Assembly (NCBI GenBank): GCA_963793845.1
Contig: CAWCBG010000014.1
Location: 434,001 to 498,000, forward strand
Direction of reading: 5' to 3'
Length of the DNA: 64,000 bases
Source: CAWCBG01 sp963793845
GTDB taxonomy: Bacteria > Acidobacteriota > Terriglobia > Terriglobales > Acidobacteriaceae
Shown one piece after another: positions 1-9,252 of the stretch. Each line of letters begins with the position of its first letter. Within the stretch, counting starts at the first letter, position 1. The translations under genes were made by a program, and so were the position numbers. The notes below the pieces were generated by a model, which saw only the letters and a program-made list of their open reading frames with translations, searched no databases and was not told the origin of the DNA.

Positions 1-704
1 CCCTTACGCATCTGCGTTGCAACCTGCTGCAGCTGATCTTCGGGCAGCGTAAACACCACTGCGATGGGATGCAATTGCGTGATCACCAGCATGGGCGTGT
101 TCCCGGCAGCGGTCACATAGTTTCCCGGATCCACCTGCCGCAACCCCACCCGTCCGTCGATGGGCGACAGGATGGTGCAATAGGTGAGATTCAGCTTGGC
201 GCTCTCAATGGCGGCTTTGTCGGCCGCGATGGTCCCCTCATACGTGCCGAAAGAGGCGTTCAGCGTGTCGAGATCCTGTTTGGCGATGACACCCTGATCG
301 TATAGAACGCGATTACGCTCGTATTGGGCTTTGGCGTTGGTGAGTTGTGCTTCGTCTTTCTGAAGCTGCGCTTCCGCCTGCTGTAAGGCCACCTTATAAG
401 GACGGGGATCGATGAGTAGCAGCGGCTCACCCTTCCTGACATCCTGCCCCTCGCGAAAGTTGACGCTCATGATCTGGCCATCGATGCGGGTCTTCAAAGA
501 AACTGTGTAGTACGCCTGAACCGAACCTAAGCCAACCAGATAAACGTCGAAGTCACGTTGCCGAACCGTGGCAACGCCAACCGGCACCGCCTGGGACGGA
601 CCACCGGCGCGGGCGCTTTTTTGCGGCGCGCCTTTACTGCAGCCCGCGAGAAGGGCGCAAATACCCAGCGCCAGAATGATGGCCAGTGTTGCCGATCTTT
701 TCAA
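1..704 (-). CDS. RND efflux periplasmic adaptor, partial (C-terminus beyond window)
   Basis: This is the membrane fusion subunit of an RND-type tripartite efflux pump (AcrA/MdtA family), which links the inner-membrane pump to the outer-membrane channel. The reading frame is open from 704 to the window edge (about 234 residues). The chosen start is TTG at 704, preceded by GGAGG about six bases upstream. A lipoprotein signal (hydrophobic stretch ending LLAGC) covers residues 1-20. It is followed by the biotinyl-lipoyl half-motif GQIMSVNFREGQDV, an alpha-hairpin rich in Gln, Ala and Lys, and the second lipoyl half ILSPIDGRVGLRQVDPGNYV. It diverges from a two-component system, which may control it. 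The pump gene should lie to the left of the window. Confidence 0.85.
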   Translation of the reverse strand, partial: MKRSATLAIILALGICALLAGCSKGAPQKSARAGGPSQAVPVGVATVRQRDFDVYLVGLGSVQAYYTVSLKTRIDGQIMSVNFREGQDVRKGEPLLLIDPRPYKVALQQAEAQLQKDEAQLTNAKAQYERNRVLYDQGVIAKQDLDTLNASFGTYEGTIAADKAAIESAKLNLTYCTILSPIDGRVGLRQVDPGNYVTAAGNTPMLVITQLHPIAVVFTLPEDQLQQVATQMRK

Positions 705-793
705 GAAACCTCCCAGGCAGCGGCAGGCAGACGTACCCTGCCCAGCGCCTGTCCCCTGCTATGAACTGCTGCAATGGCAGTCAACCGTTGCAG

Positions 794-867
794 TACTATT
801 AATATCCATACTATTAGACCGGACGGCGCACGCGACCGCAGTTAAGACTAGGTGAAGGAAGGTTAAG
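794..867. promoter_or_regulatory. Direct repeats in the divergent adaptor/regulator spacer
   Basis: The spacer between the efflux adaptor and the response regulator holds two pairs of direct repeats. TACTATTA occurs at 794-801 and 809-816 (15-base spacing), and GTTAAG at 841-846 and 862-867 (21-base spacing, two helical turns). OmpR-class regulators typically bind direct repeats spaced by about one or two turns, so these are candidate sites for the neighbouring regulator. The assignment is inferred from position and spacing only. Confidence 0.35.
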
Positions 868-943
868 TTTTGTGAAGGGCAGAGGGGCAACACGAAACAA
901 TTCTTCACCGCACGATCGTGCCGAAAGCAGCACAATAAGTCCC

Positions 944-1666
944 GTGAACCGTCTGCTTATTGTCGACGACGATCGCGGCCTTGTAAACCTGCTTAAGCGG
1001 TTTTTGGAGGGGGAAGGCTTCCGCGTCGACGCAGCCTACGACCACGCCGGCGGGCTGCAGGCGGCGCTGGCGGGCGACCACGAGATGATTATTCTCGACG
1101 TCATGCTTCCCGGCGGCTCCGGTTTTGAGCTGCTCAAAGCGCTGCGCCAGCAGTCTGACATCCCGGTTCTGCTGCTCACGGCAAGAGGCGAAGCGGTGGA
1201 TCGCATCCTCGGCCTGGAGATTGGCGGGGACGATTACCTCGCCAAGCCGTTTGACCCGCGTGAGCTGGTCGCGCGGGTGCGCGCCGTGCTGCGCCGTACC
1301 CGCGAGAAAGATTCCGCCGGCCCGCGCAACGATCACAGCGACGAGACGCTGAAGGTCGGCGACATCAGCATGCATATGGGGACTCGCACCGTCACCTGTT
1401 CCGGCACGGAGGTCGATCTGACGTCGGTCGAGTTCAACGTGCTGGAGTTGCTGCTGCGCCAGGCCGGTAGCGTGGTCAGCCGCGAGCAGATTGCCGAGGT
1501 CGCGCTGGGCCGTCCGCTCAATGCTTTCGACCGCAGCGTGGATGTGCACGTCAGCCGATTGCGCAAGAAGTTGGCGGGTGGCGCCGCTTCCGAAGACCTG
1601 ATCCGGCCGATTCGCGGCATGGGCTATTTCCTGTCCACGGGCATGCCTGAGAAGACCAAAGTATGA
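944..1666 (+). CDS. OmpR-family response regulator, CpxR-like
   Basis: Phosphorylation-controlled DNA-binding response regulator. The receiver domain covers residues 1-115: acidic pocket D8-D9, phospho-acceptor D52 (IILDVMLPG), T79 and K101 (LAKPF). The C-terminal winged helix runs from about 140 to 235 (SVEFNVLELLLRQAG, then VDVHVSRLRKKL). The GTG at 944 begins the usual N-terminal motif directly (NRLLIVDDD). An upstream in-frame GTG at 872 would add 24 unconserved residues. The stop overlaps the kinase start by four bases, so the two are translationally coupled. Its placement beside an efflux adaptor suggests control of envelope or toxic-compound response, which is inference. Confidence 0.9.
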   Translation: MNRLLIVDDDRGLVNLLKRFLEGEGFRVDAAYDHAGGLQAALAGDHEMIILDVMLPGGSGFELLKALRQQSDIPVLLLTARGEAVDRILGLEIGGDDYLAKPFDPRELVARVRAVLRRTREKDSAGPRNDHSDETLKVGDISMHMGTRTVTCSGTEVDLTSVEFNVLELLLRQAGSVVSREQIAEVALGRPLNAFDRSVDVHVSRLRKKLAGGAASEDLIRPIRGMGYFLSTGMPEKTKV

Positions 1667-3073
1667 GCCGCCGACTGTTCTGGAAGATCTTTCTGCCCTT
1701 CTGGTTCGCGCAGGCCCTGCTGCTGGGCGCGCTCTACATGCGCCTGCATTACCGGCTGCATTCCGAGCGTCCCTGGTGGATTCAGCCCGAGCGACAGGTC
1801 ATGCCGGCATTGGCTCAACACGCCGTCGAAGCCTATGAACAGGGCCAGCAGCCTGCTTTACGCAATCAGCTCGACGAGTTTTCGCTCAAGAATCGCTCCG
1901 AGTTCTGGCTGCTCGATAGCGCCGGCAGTGAGCTGAGCGGACGCCCCATCCCACCACGCGTCCTGGAGCACGCAGTGGAGGCATCGAAGAGTGAGGGGAC
2001 GCTCCGCTCCTACGAGCCGAACGTACTTTTCGCCGCGGTCTCTACGCCGAAGGACCGCTATACCCTGGTGGCCGAGTTCATACCACCTCCCCTATCGGAG
2101 CGCGTTCCCGGCGATATTCTCTGGACCCTGAAACTCGGCACGCTGTTTTCGGCGATCCTGTGCGTCATCATTGCGCACTACCTCAGCAAGCCCATCGAAC
2201 GCCTGCGGGATGCGACGCATGAGCTGGCGCGGGGGAATCTCGACATCCGGGTAGGCAGCAGTATCGGCAACCGGCGCGACGAGATTGCCGACCTGGTCCA
2301 CGACTTCGATTCCATGGCGGGAGAACTGCGTCAGCAGATGCAGAGTGAACGTAACCTGCTCAATGGGGTGTCGCACGAATTGCGCTCGCCCATCGCTCGC
2401 ATCCGTCTCGCGCTAGCGTTGGCGCGCACCATGGACGAAGAGGAGCGCAACGAGATGCTCGACCGCATCGAGCAGGACACCATCCAGCTCGATTCGATGC
2501 TGGAGCGGATTCTCACGGTCGCGCGCTTGGAGAGCGGACAACACAAGCCAAAGTTCGAGAAGATTTCGCTGAACGACGTGGTGGACCACGTGCTGCATGA
2601 TGCGCGTTTTGAGGCCGCGGCCAGCGGGAGCACCATCAACTATGAAGAAGCTGGAGAGGTCGCGGTGAGCGGCGACGCCGGCCTTCTACGCAGCGCCTTT
2701 GAAAACGTGGTAAGGAACGCAATCTTCTACTCTGGCGACCACGGCAAAATCGATGTCTCACTTCGTCGCGAAGATGGACACGGCCGTATTGTCGGTTCGC
2801 GATAATGGGCCGGGAGCTCCGCCCGATGCCTTGCCGCTGCTGTTCAAGCCGTTCTACAGGGTCGACGATTCGCGCGGGACGACTACGGGCGGCATGGGTT
2901 TGGGACTCGCAATCGTCCGCAACGCGATCGCCGTGCACGGCGGGACGGTTGCAGCCAGAAACCTTGCGCCGCATGGTCTGGAAGTTGAGCTGCGCTTACC
3001 CGTTCTGCAAGCGCCGTCTGAGACTCGCAACGCGGAAGCCAAGATGAGTGCGCCGGTGGTTGGCGGCCGCTAG
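1663..3073 (+). CDS. Sensor histidine kinase, CpxA-like, interrupted by one extra base
   Basis: Membrane sensor kinase paired with the upstream regulator. Transmembrane helices lie near residues 8-26 and 154-174, bracketing a periplasmic sensor region. A HAMP segment follows at about 172-225, then the H-box with phospho-acceptor H238 (GVSHELRSP), the N-box (FENVVRNAIFYS), and the G1/G2 boxes (DNGPG, GGMGLGLAIV). The frame breaks at 2782-2783, just before DNGPG. Dropping one G restores a continuous 469-residue kinase (GHAVLSVRDNGPG). As written, the first frame stops at 2805 and lacks the ATP lid. A single-base insertion error fits better than a real pseudogene. Confidence 0.85.
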
Positions 3074-3099
3074 CCGCGTTTGCGAGAGGCTGCGGCTAG
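3070..3099. terminator. Hairpin shared by convergent kinase and hisA stops
   Basis: CTAGCCGC (3070-3077) and GCGGCTAG (3092-3099) form a perfect 8-bp stem around a 14-base loop. The arms contain the TAG stop of the kinase (3071-3073) and, on the other strand, the TAG stop of hisA (3098-3096). Position suggests a bidirectional terminator for two convergent operons, but there is no T-tract on either side. Confidence 0.4.
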
Positions 3100-3770
3100 A
3101 CCTCGAGCAGTCCGGAGTAAATCGCCATGCCCACGACTGCATCGACGCCGATGCGGTCGAGTTCGTCAATCTCTTCCCGGCTGCGGATGCCTCCAGCCGC
3201 GATGAGGCGGCGCGAGGTCTCGCCACGCAACTCGCGAATGACATCCAGCGGGATTCCCTGCAACAGCCCTTCGGTATCGATGTGGGTGTAGAGGAATGCT
3301 GAGCAGTACGGCTCAAGCTCCTGCATCATGGCTGCGGGAGCGATCTCGGTAGGTGTCTTCCATCCGTGGATGGCAACGCGTCCGCCGCGTGAATCGACCG
3401 CAAACACCAGCCGCTCGGCTCCAAACTGCTGCGACAGAGCTTCGGCGAACGCGACGTCGACTTCGCCATGGTTAATCAGAGAAGAGCCGACGATCACTCT
3501 CTTTGCGCCCGCCTGCAGCACTTGTTGCGCGTCGTCCTGTGAGCGAATGCCGCCGCCGACCTGGCAGGTCAACTTGCTGCAAAATTCGGCGATGAGATGG
3601 CGGTTGGAGCCGGTTCCCATCGCCGAATCGAGATCGATGAGCTGCACCAGGGGATAGCGGGAGAAGCGATCAATCCATTGCGAGAAATCGGCAAACTCAA
3701 GCGCCTTCTTCTCGCCTTGCACCAGCTGCACGATCTTGCCGCCCATCAGATCAATGGAAGGGATCAGCAC
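3096..3770 (-). CDS. hisA: Phosphoribosylformimino-AICAR-phosphate isomerase (HisA)
   Basis: Catalyses the Amadori isomerisation of ProFAR to PRFAR, the fourth step of histidine synthesis. At 224 residues it is a little shorter than the usual 240. The beta-alpha barrel signature is present: N-terminal MLIPSIDLMGGKIVQL with the catalytic Asp at residue 7, the phosphate-binding VGGGIRS, IDTEG carrying the second acid, and C-terminal AAGGIRSREEI. The GTG start at 3770 overlaps the hisF stop by seven bases. It is the last gene of the operon and converges on the kinase gene. Confidence 0.93.
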   Translation of the reverse strand: MLIPSIDLMGGKIVQLVQGEKKALEFADFSQWIDRFSRYPLVQLIDLDSAMGTGSNRHLIAEFCSKLTCQVGGGIRSQDDAQQVLQAGAKRVIVGSSLINHGEVDVAFAEALSQQFGAERLVFAVDSRGGRVAIHGWKTPTEIAPAAMMQELEPYCSAFLYTHIDTEGLLQGIPLDVIRELRGETSRRLIAAGGIRSREEIDELDRIGVDAVVGMAIYSGLLEV

Positions 3771-4537
3771 GCCAGCCTCACGGGGATTCCGGCATCGTGC
3801 AGCTCCTGCTTGATGGCGCTGACGGTCTTCAGCCCGAAGTGGAAGACCGAGGCGGCGAGTGCTGCATCGGCCGCGCCTTCCTGAAACACCTCGACGAAAT
3901 GATGGGGCTCACCGGCGCCACCCGATGCGATGACGGGAATGCGTACGCTGGTCGCGATGGTGCGGGTGAGCGCGCAGTCAAAGCCGCTCTTGGTGCCGTC
4001 GCGATCCATCGAGGTCAGCATGATCTCTCCGGCGCCGCACTGCTCGGCCTGCGTGGCCCAGGCTAGCGCGTCGAGCCCGGTGGGCTTGCGTCCGCCCCAC
4101 ACGTACACCTCCCACGCATCGCCGGCGCGACGCGCATCAATGGCCACCACGACTGCCTGCGAGCCGTAGCGCGCGGCGATCTTGCCGATCAGCTCGGGAT
4201 CGGCAACCGCGGCTGAATTGAGCGCTACCTTGTCGGCCCCACTGTCGAGAACGGCAGCGGCGTCTTCGAGTGAGCGAATGCCGCCACCCACCGTGAACGG
4301 AATGAATAGCTGGTTGGCGGTACGGCGCACTGTTTCGAGGAGCGTGTTGCGCGACTCGGCCGTGGCGGTGATGTCGAGCAGCACAATCTCGTCGGCTCCA
4401 GCCTGGCTGTGAGCACTGGCCAGCTCGGCGGGATCGCCCGCGTCGCGCAGTTCGACGAATTGGACGCCCTTCACCACGCGTCCGGCGTGGCAATCCAGAC
4501 AGGCGATGATTCTCTTGGCGAGCGTCTCAGAGGCCAC
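3764..4537 (-). CDS. hisF: Imidazole glycerol phosphate synthase cyclase subunit (HisF)
   Basis: The cyclase subunit uses ammonia delivered by HisH to turn PRFAR into imidazole glycerol phosphate and AICAR. The protein has 257 residues, the normal length. The catalytic Asp is in IIACLDCHAGRVVKG, the second catalytic Asp in VVVAIDARR, and the phosphate loops are FTVGGGIRS and IASGGAGEP. The GTG at 4537 starts VASETLAKRI and overlaps the end of hisH, as expected for coupling of the two subunits. The frame stays open upstream to 5395, but that part is antisense-like read-through of hisH and hisB. The CLDCHAG variant of the usual CLDVxxG is unusual but spares the catalytic Asp. Confidence 0.93.
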   Translation of the reverse strand: MASETLAKRIIACLDCHAGRVVKGVQFVELRDAGDPAELASAHSQAGADEIVLLDITATAESRNTLLETVRRTANQLFIPFTVGGGIRSLEDAAAVLDSGADKVALNSAAVADPELIGKIAARYGSQAVVVAIDARRAGDAWEVYVWGGRKPTGLDALAWATQAEQCGAGEIMLTSMDRDGTKSGFDCALTRTIATSVRIPVIASGGAGEPHHFVEVFQEGAADAALAASVFHFGLKTVSAIKQELHDAGIPVRLAC

Positions 4538-5115
4538 AGAAGTTCTCCAGGATATGCAAGCCGACGTCGCCCGACTTCTCCGGGTGGAATTGCAGGCCGA
4601 ATAACGCACCGCGCTCCGCCGCCGCGGTGAATGGCTCTTCATACGTGCAGGTTGCGACGGTATCGCCGCAGATTGGGAGCGCGGTAAGAGTGCGTGAAGT
4701 AGACGTAGGCGCCCGACGGCACGCCGCTGAGCAGGCGTGAGCGCGGATCGACCTCGATGCGGTTCCAGCCAACGTGCGGCGACTTCACGCGATCGGAGAA
4801 GCGCGTGCACGTTCCAGTGAAGGTAGCCAGACCTTGCAGGTCGGGAGCTTCGTCGCTGCCGGCGAACATCCACTGCAAGCCAAGACAGATGCCGAGCAGC
4901 GGCTTGGACTGGGCTGAAGTCCGGATGGCGGCCCCCAACTCTCCGTTCGCGAGCGCCCGCGTGGCTTTGAAGTTTCCAACGCCGGGGATGATGACCTTGT
5001 CGGCGCGGAGGACCTCGGAGGCGTCCGCGGTCAGAACACATTGCTGACCGAGATGGCGGATGGCCTTGGCCACCGACGCCAGATTGCCCGCGCCATAGTC
5101 GACGATCGCGATCAC
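4527..5115 (-). CDS. hisH: Imidazole glycerol phosphate synthase glutaminase subunit (HisH), one extra base
   Basis: Class I glutamine amidotransferase that feeds ammonia to HisF. The N-terminal part shows IVDYGAGNLASV and the nucleophile Cys in LLGICLGLQWMF. The C-terminal part carries the His/Glu pair in FGLQFHPEKSGDVG. The frame breaks after YFTHSYRAP. Removing one T from 4673-4674 joins the parts into a 195-residue enzyme of normal length. The GTG start at 5115 overlaps the hisB stop (GTGA). As written, the first frame stops at 4639 without the catalytic His and Glu. Confidence 0.88.
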
Positions 5116-5699
5116 AGCAATCCTTTCGTGCTTGGCAACATGCGTCCGAGCTGGCGATCTTTGGAGCAGGCCACGCGAAGCGCGCGAGCAAAGGCCTTAA
5201 ACAGCGCCTCAATTTTGTGATGGTTCGAGCGACCGTAGAGAATCTTGGCGTGAACATTGGCGCGAGCGCCACGTGAGAAGCCGTCGAAGAAGTCGGCGAC
5301 AAGCTCGGTCTGCAGATCGCCCACGAGACGAGTGCGAACCTTGGTGTCAACCACGGCGGCGCTGCGTCCACCAAAATCGACCGCAACCACGCCAAGGGTT
5401 TCGTCCATGGGCATCACGAAATATCCGGCGCGCAGGATGCCGCGTTTGCTGCCGAGCGCCTGATCGAAGGCCTCGCCCAAAGCAATGCCGACATCTTCCA
5501 CCGTGTGGTGCTGATCGACATCGAGATCGCCGGTGGCCTTGAGTTCGAGATCGAAGGCGCCGTGACGGGCAAGCAACTCGAGCATGTGATCGAGGAAGCG
5601 GATGCCGGTGGCGACCTTGGCTCGCCCGTGCCCCTCGATGGTCAGGGCCACCTGAATGTCAGTCTCTTTGGTCTTGCGATCGATGCGGGCCCGCCTCAT
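5112..5699 (-). CDS. hisB: Imidazoleglycerol-phosphate dehydratase (HisB, monofunctional)
   Basis: Removes water from imidazole glycerol phosphate to give imidazole acetol phosphate. It has 195 residues, the size of the dehydratase alone, with no fused histidinol-phosphate phosphatase. The two metal-binding histidine clusters are present: DQHHTVEDVG near residue 65 and RSNHHKIEA near residue 160, together with FLDHMLELLARHG. The ATG at 5699 gives MRRARIDRKTKETDIQ and overlaps the hisC stop (ATGA). The longer upstream frame to 5810 is not conserved. Confidence 0.94.
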   Translation of the reverse strand: MRRARIDRKTKETDIQVALTIEGHGRAKVATGIRFLDHMLELLARHGAFDLELKATGDLDVDQHHTVEDVGIALGEAFDQALGSKRGILRAGYFVMPMDETLGVVAVDFGGRSAAVVDTKVRTRLVGDLQTELVADFFDGFSRGARANVHAKILYGRSNHHKIEALFKAFARALRVACSKDRQLGRMLPSTKGLL

Positions 5700-6773
5700 G
5701 CCGTCACCTCGTTTCCCAGCCGCAAGGCGGCGGCGATTTCGCGCAGTGCCGCAAGCAGTCGATCCATCTGCGCGGAAGTGCCGATGGTGATGCGTACGCA
5801 GCCGTCGCATCCGGGATCAGACGAGCGGTCGCGCACCAGGATGCCGCGTTCCCGCATGGCCGAAACAAACTCGCGATGCTGCGGGCCAATGCGCAACAAC
5901 AGGAAATTCGCGTGGCTCGGCCAATGGAAGATGCCGAGATTCTTCAACTCGCGTTCAAGTCGCGCGCGGCCGTGAAGAATCTGTGCAGCATAATTTTGAA
6001 CGTAGGCGATGTCGGACAAGTGCAACTGGCAAGGCCATCAAAGCTACTGCGTTCACGCTGTAGGGAGACGAAACCCGGCGCACCATGGGCATTTGTTCGG
6101 CGGGGCCTGCGAGGATTCCGATGCGCAGTCCGGCCAGACCGTAGGCCTTGGAAAAGGTGCGGGCCACGAACAGGTTCGGCGTGGTTGCCAGGTCAGGAAT
6201 CACGGTTTCGCCATGAAAGTCGAAGTAGGCTTCGTCGACCAGCAGCGCGGCGTTGGGCGCGGCGTTGGCGATTTGCAGAAGCTCCTCGCGCGATGCCGCC
6301 GTGCCGGTAGGATTGTTTGGACTGGCCACCGCAATCAGCCGCGTGGCCGTTGTGATGCCGCCCAGAACCGTTTCGAGTGGAAAGCGAAAGTCGCTGCCGC
6401 ACTGCACGCGAAGCACGCGCGCGCCCGTCGCCTCGGCATAGACCTCATACATGCCGAAGGTGGGAGTCACCACCATCACCTCATCCTGCGGCTCGAGGTA
6501 AGCCTCACAAAGCAGGTGAATCGCTTCATCCACGCCATTGGTTAACAAGACTTGCGCAGACGAGAGTCCCAAGCGGCTGGCTACGAGCTTCTCCAGCGGT
6601 TCGCGTTCGGGATAGCGCGCCAGATCGTCGGCGGTGATTTCCCGGATGCGCGCCAGAACGAGCGGCGAGCATCCGTCAGTGTTCTCGTTGAAGTCGAGGC
6701 GCAAGCCGGTTCGTCCAGCCAGTGGAGGGTGATACTCGCACATCTGCTGAACCGCCCGCCTGGCCTCAAGCAT
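5696..6773 (-). CDS. hisC: Histidinol-phosphate aminotransferase (HisC), one extra base
   Basis: PLP-dependent transaminase converting imidazole acetol phosphate to histidinol phosphate. Recognisable parts are LRLDFNENTDGCSP, TNGVDEAIHLL, SPNNPTGTA, VDEAYFDFHGE, and the PLP lysine in ARTFSKAYGLAGLRIG. The frame breaks after VNAVALMALPVAL. Removing one A from 6018-6019 gives a smooth continuation, SDIAYVQNYAAQ, and a 358-residue protein. The ATG at 6773 overlaps the hisD end by eight bases. Both halves are intact apart from this base, so an insertion error is likely. Confidence 0.9.
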
Positions 6774-8008
6774 GGGTGCACCTCACGCGAATGGATTCGG
6801 CGTGTGCGCGCAGCCCTTCGGTTTCGGCGAGCGTGGTGATTGTCGGGGCGATGGCGCGCAGTCCGCTGGCGGTGAATTGTTGCACGGTAATGATCTTCAC
6901 GAAGTCGAGTACACTCAACCCTCCGCGAAAGCGCGCCGCTCCAGCGGTGGGCAGCACATGATTCGGGCCTGCAGCGTAGTCTCCTGCTGCCTGAGGTGAG
7001 TAGTCGCCGACGAACACCGATCCGGCATTCTCCACCAGAGCTACATTGTCCTCATCGATGGTAAGGTGCTCGGCAGCGATGCGGTTGACCCAATCCATGG
7101 CTTGATCACACGAGGCCGCGACCAGCAAACGCGCGTTGTGGCGGATCGCTTGCTTTGCGATCCGGTTATTGCGGCATGCGGCATCTAATTCGCGCGCGAC
7201 TTTCTCCGCCATTTCACGCTTGGTGCTGATGAATATCACGACAGCTTCAGGATCGTGCTCGGCCTGCGAGGCCATGTCGGCGGCGAGGAACGCGGGATTG
7301 CCGTTGTCACTATAGAGTGCGGCTTCGGTCGGACCGGCCAGCATGTCGATGGCAGCAGTCGAAGCTCACCAGCTTCTTGGCCGCGGTGACAAAGGAATTT
7401 CCCGGGCCAACGATTTTGCTGACGCGGGAAATGCTCTCCGTGCCATAGGCGAGCGCAGCGACGGCCTGGGCTCCGCCGCAACGGTATACCTCGGTGATGC
7501 CGAGAAGCGCAGCCGCAGCCAGGGTTGAGGTCTGCGGCTTAGGCGAGACTACGCAGATTCGACCGACACCCGCGACCTGTGCGGGGATGGCGGTCATCAG
7601 CAACGTGGAGGGCAGCGGATAGCGGCCGCCGGGTACATAACAGCCGACGGATTCGAGTGGACGCACCAACTGTCCCAGTTCGCCGCCTTCGACCTTTTTG
7701 CGCCACTCGCGAGGCATCTGCCATCGGCAAAATCGCCGGATATTGACGGCAGCCTGGCGCAATGCAGTTTTCGTTTCTGAGGGGGCGGCCTTCCATGCTT
7801 CCGCAATCTCTTCCGCCGAAACCCGCACGGGTTGGCCCTTTTGCAGGCCATCCCACATTGTGGCATAGCGGATAAGCGCCTTGTCGCCACCCTTTCTCAC
7901 TGCCTGGACGATCTTGCGAACTTTGGGCTCGATCTCGTCCAGGCGCGAGGCACGACGCTCCAGCTGGGTGACCGCGTTCTCCGCTGCGCGCCCGGTGAGG
8001 ATGCGCAT
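6766..8008 (-). CDS. hisD: Histidinol dehydrogenase (HisD), one extra base
   Basis: Zinc enzyme that oxidises histidinol to histidine in two NAD-dependent steps, ending the pathway. The N-terminal half contains GCYVPGGRYPLPSTLLM and KIVGPGNSFVTAAKKLV. The C-terminal half contains DMLAGPTEAALYSD, ASQAEHDPEAV and NHVLPTAGAARF. An extra base at about 7353 splits FDC from AIDMLAGPTE; its removal yields 413 residues. The ATG at 8008 overlaps the hisG stop (ATGTGATG), so the two genes are coupled. Confidence 0.9.
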
Positions 8009-8877
8009 CACATCACCACCTTGTTCAGCGGATATTCGACGATGCCGGTCGCGTTCGCAGCCTTCAGCCGGGGAATCACTTCCCAACACAGGCTCTCTTC
8101 CAGGATAGTGTTGACGGCGACCCAGGAACTGTCGCTCAGGGTTGAGATGGTCGGGCTGTTGAGCGCGGGCAGCACTTCCAGGACGGCCTGAAGGTCATGC
8201 ACCTTGACATTGAGCATCAGGCCGACGCGACCCTGGGCTTCCATCGCTCCGCGCAGCATCAACGCCAGGTTCTCGACCTTCTGCCGCTTTTCCGGGTCCA
8301 GCCATGCTGTTTTGTTGGCGATGATCTGCGTGTTCGACTCCATCACGGTATCGATGATGCGCAAGCGATTCGCCTTGAGCGAGCTGCCAGTCTCGGTGAC
8401 TTCCACGATGGCGTCGGCGAGAGTGGGGGGTTTGACCTCGGTAGCGCCCCAGGAGAACTCGACCTTCACGTCGATGCCGCGCTGCTGAAAATAACGCGAA
8501 GTAACGCTGACCAATTCGGTCGCGATGGTCGCGCCCTGCAGGTCTTCGGCACGCTTGGCCACAGAATCTTCCGGCACGGCGAGCACCCACCGCACCTTGC
8601 CGCGGCTCTGCTTGGCATAGATCAGGTCGGCCACGGTGACCACCTCCAGGCCGCTCTCCAGCACCCAGTCGAGGCCGGTGATCCCGGCGTCCAGAGCGCC
8701 GTGTTCGACGTAGCGTGCCATCTCCTGGGCGCGAATCAGCATGCACTCAATCTGGGGATCGTTGGTTCCCGCGAAATACGATCTCGGACTGACGAACACC
8801 TGCAAGCCCGCGCGAGCTAGCAGCGCCAGCGTCGCCTCCTGGAGACTACCCTTGGGGATTCCCAGCCGCAGCTTCAT
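8008..8877 (-). CDS. hisG: ATP phosphoribosyltransferase, long form (HisG)
   Basis: First committed step: joins ATP and PRPP to give phosphoribosyl-ATP. At 289 residues it is the long form, with a C-terminal regulatory domain, so no HisZ subunit is expected and feedback inhibition by histidine is likely from family knowledge. The catalytic part shows LRLGIPKGSLQEATL, DAGITGLDWVLESG and EVTETGSSLKAN (PRPP-binding loop). The last 80 residues, from about LMLNVKVHDLQ, are the ACT-like domain. The start at 8877 overlaps the hisI stop by four bases. Confidence 0.94.
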   Translation of the reverse strand: MKLRLGIPKGSLQEATLALLARAGLQVFVSPRSYFAGTNDPQIECMLIRAQEMARYVEHGALDAGITGLDWVLESGLEVVTVADLIYAKQSRGKVRWVLAVPEDSVAKRAEDLQGATIATELVSVTSRYFQQRGIDVKVEFSWGATEVKPPTLADAIVEVTETGSSLKANRLRIIDTVMESNTQIIANKTAWLDPEKRQKVENLALMLRGAMEAQGRVGLMLNVKVHDLQAVLEVLPALNSPTISTLSDSSWVAVNTILEESLCWEVIPRLKAANATGIVEYPLNKVVM

Positions 8878-9230
8878 CGCGCACTCTCCGTTAGCTCTTC
8901 GCTGCCGACCGGCAGATCGGTGTTGAAGCAGGTGCGCGTGCCGGTGTGGCAGACCACGCCTTTACCTTCGACCTGCACCCGGCAAAGGATGGTGTCGAAG
9001 TCGCAGTCGGCCGTCGCGGTGATCACTTTGAGGCGATTGCCCGAGGTCTCACCTTTTGTCCAGAGCTCGTGGCGAGTGCGGCTGAAGAAGGTCACGTAGC
9101 CGGTCTGCAGGGTCCTTTCGTAGGCCGCCCGGTTCATGAAGCCCAACATCAGGACCTCGCCTGTCGCGGCGTCCTGCACGATGGCCGGCGCCAGCCCCTG
9201 CATTTTGTCGAAGTCGATTGCTACGGTCAT
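8874..9230 (-). CDS. hisI: Phosphoribosyl-AMP cyclohydrolase (HisI)
   Basis: Opens the adenine ring of phosphoribosyl-AMP (third step). It has 118 residues with the expected LMLGFMNRAAYERTL, FFSRTRHELWTKGETSGN, and metal site CDFDTILCRVQ followed by VCHTGTRTCF. It is HisI only: no HisE (pyrophosphohydrolase) domain is fused and none is found in the window. The ATG at 9230 follows a good ribosome site (AAAGGAAATGGC), so it is preferred over the upstream in-frame start at 9254. It is the first structural gene after the attenuator. Confidence 0.92.
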   Translation of the reverse strand: MTVAIDFDKMQGLAPAIVQDAATGEVLMLGFMNRAAYERTLQTGYVTFFSRTRHELWTKGETSGNRLKVITATADCDFDTILCRVQVEGKGVVCHTGTRTCFNTDLPVGSEELTESAR

Positions 9231-9252
9231 GCCATTTCCTTTCACCAAAAAC

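Noticed and set aside
3764..5395. HisF read as a 543-residue fusion
   Set aside because: The extra N-terminal 286 residues are an out-of-frame reading of hisH and hisB; HisF begins at GTG 4537.
4527..8008. hisH, hisC and hisD as true pseudogenes
   Set aside because: Each is restored by removing one base, the catalytic residues are intact on both sides, the operon retains an intact attenuator, and rplC shows the same defect.
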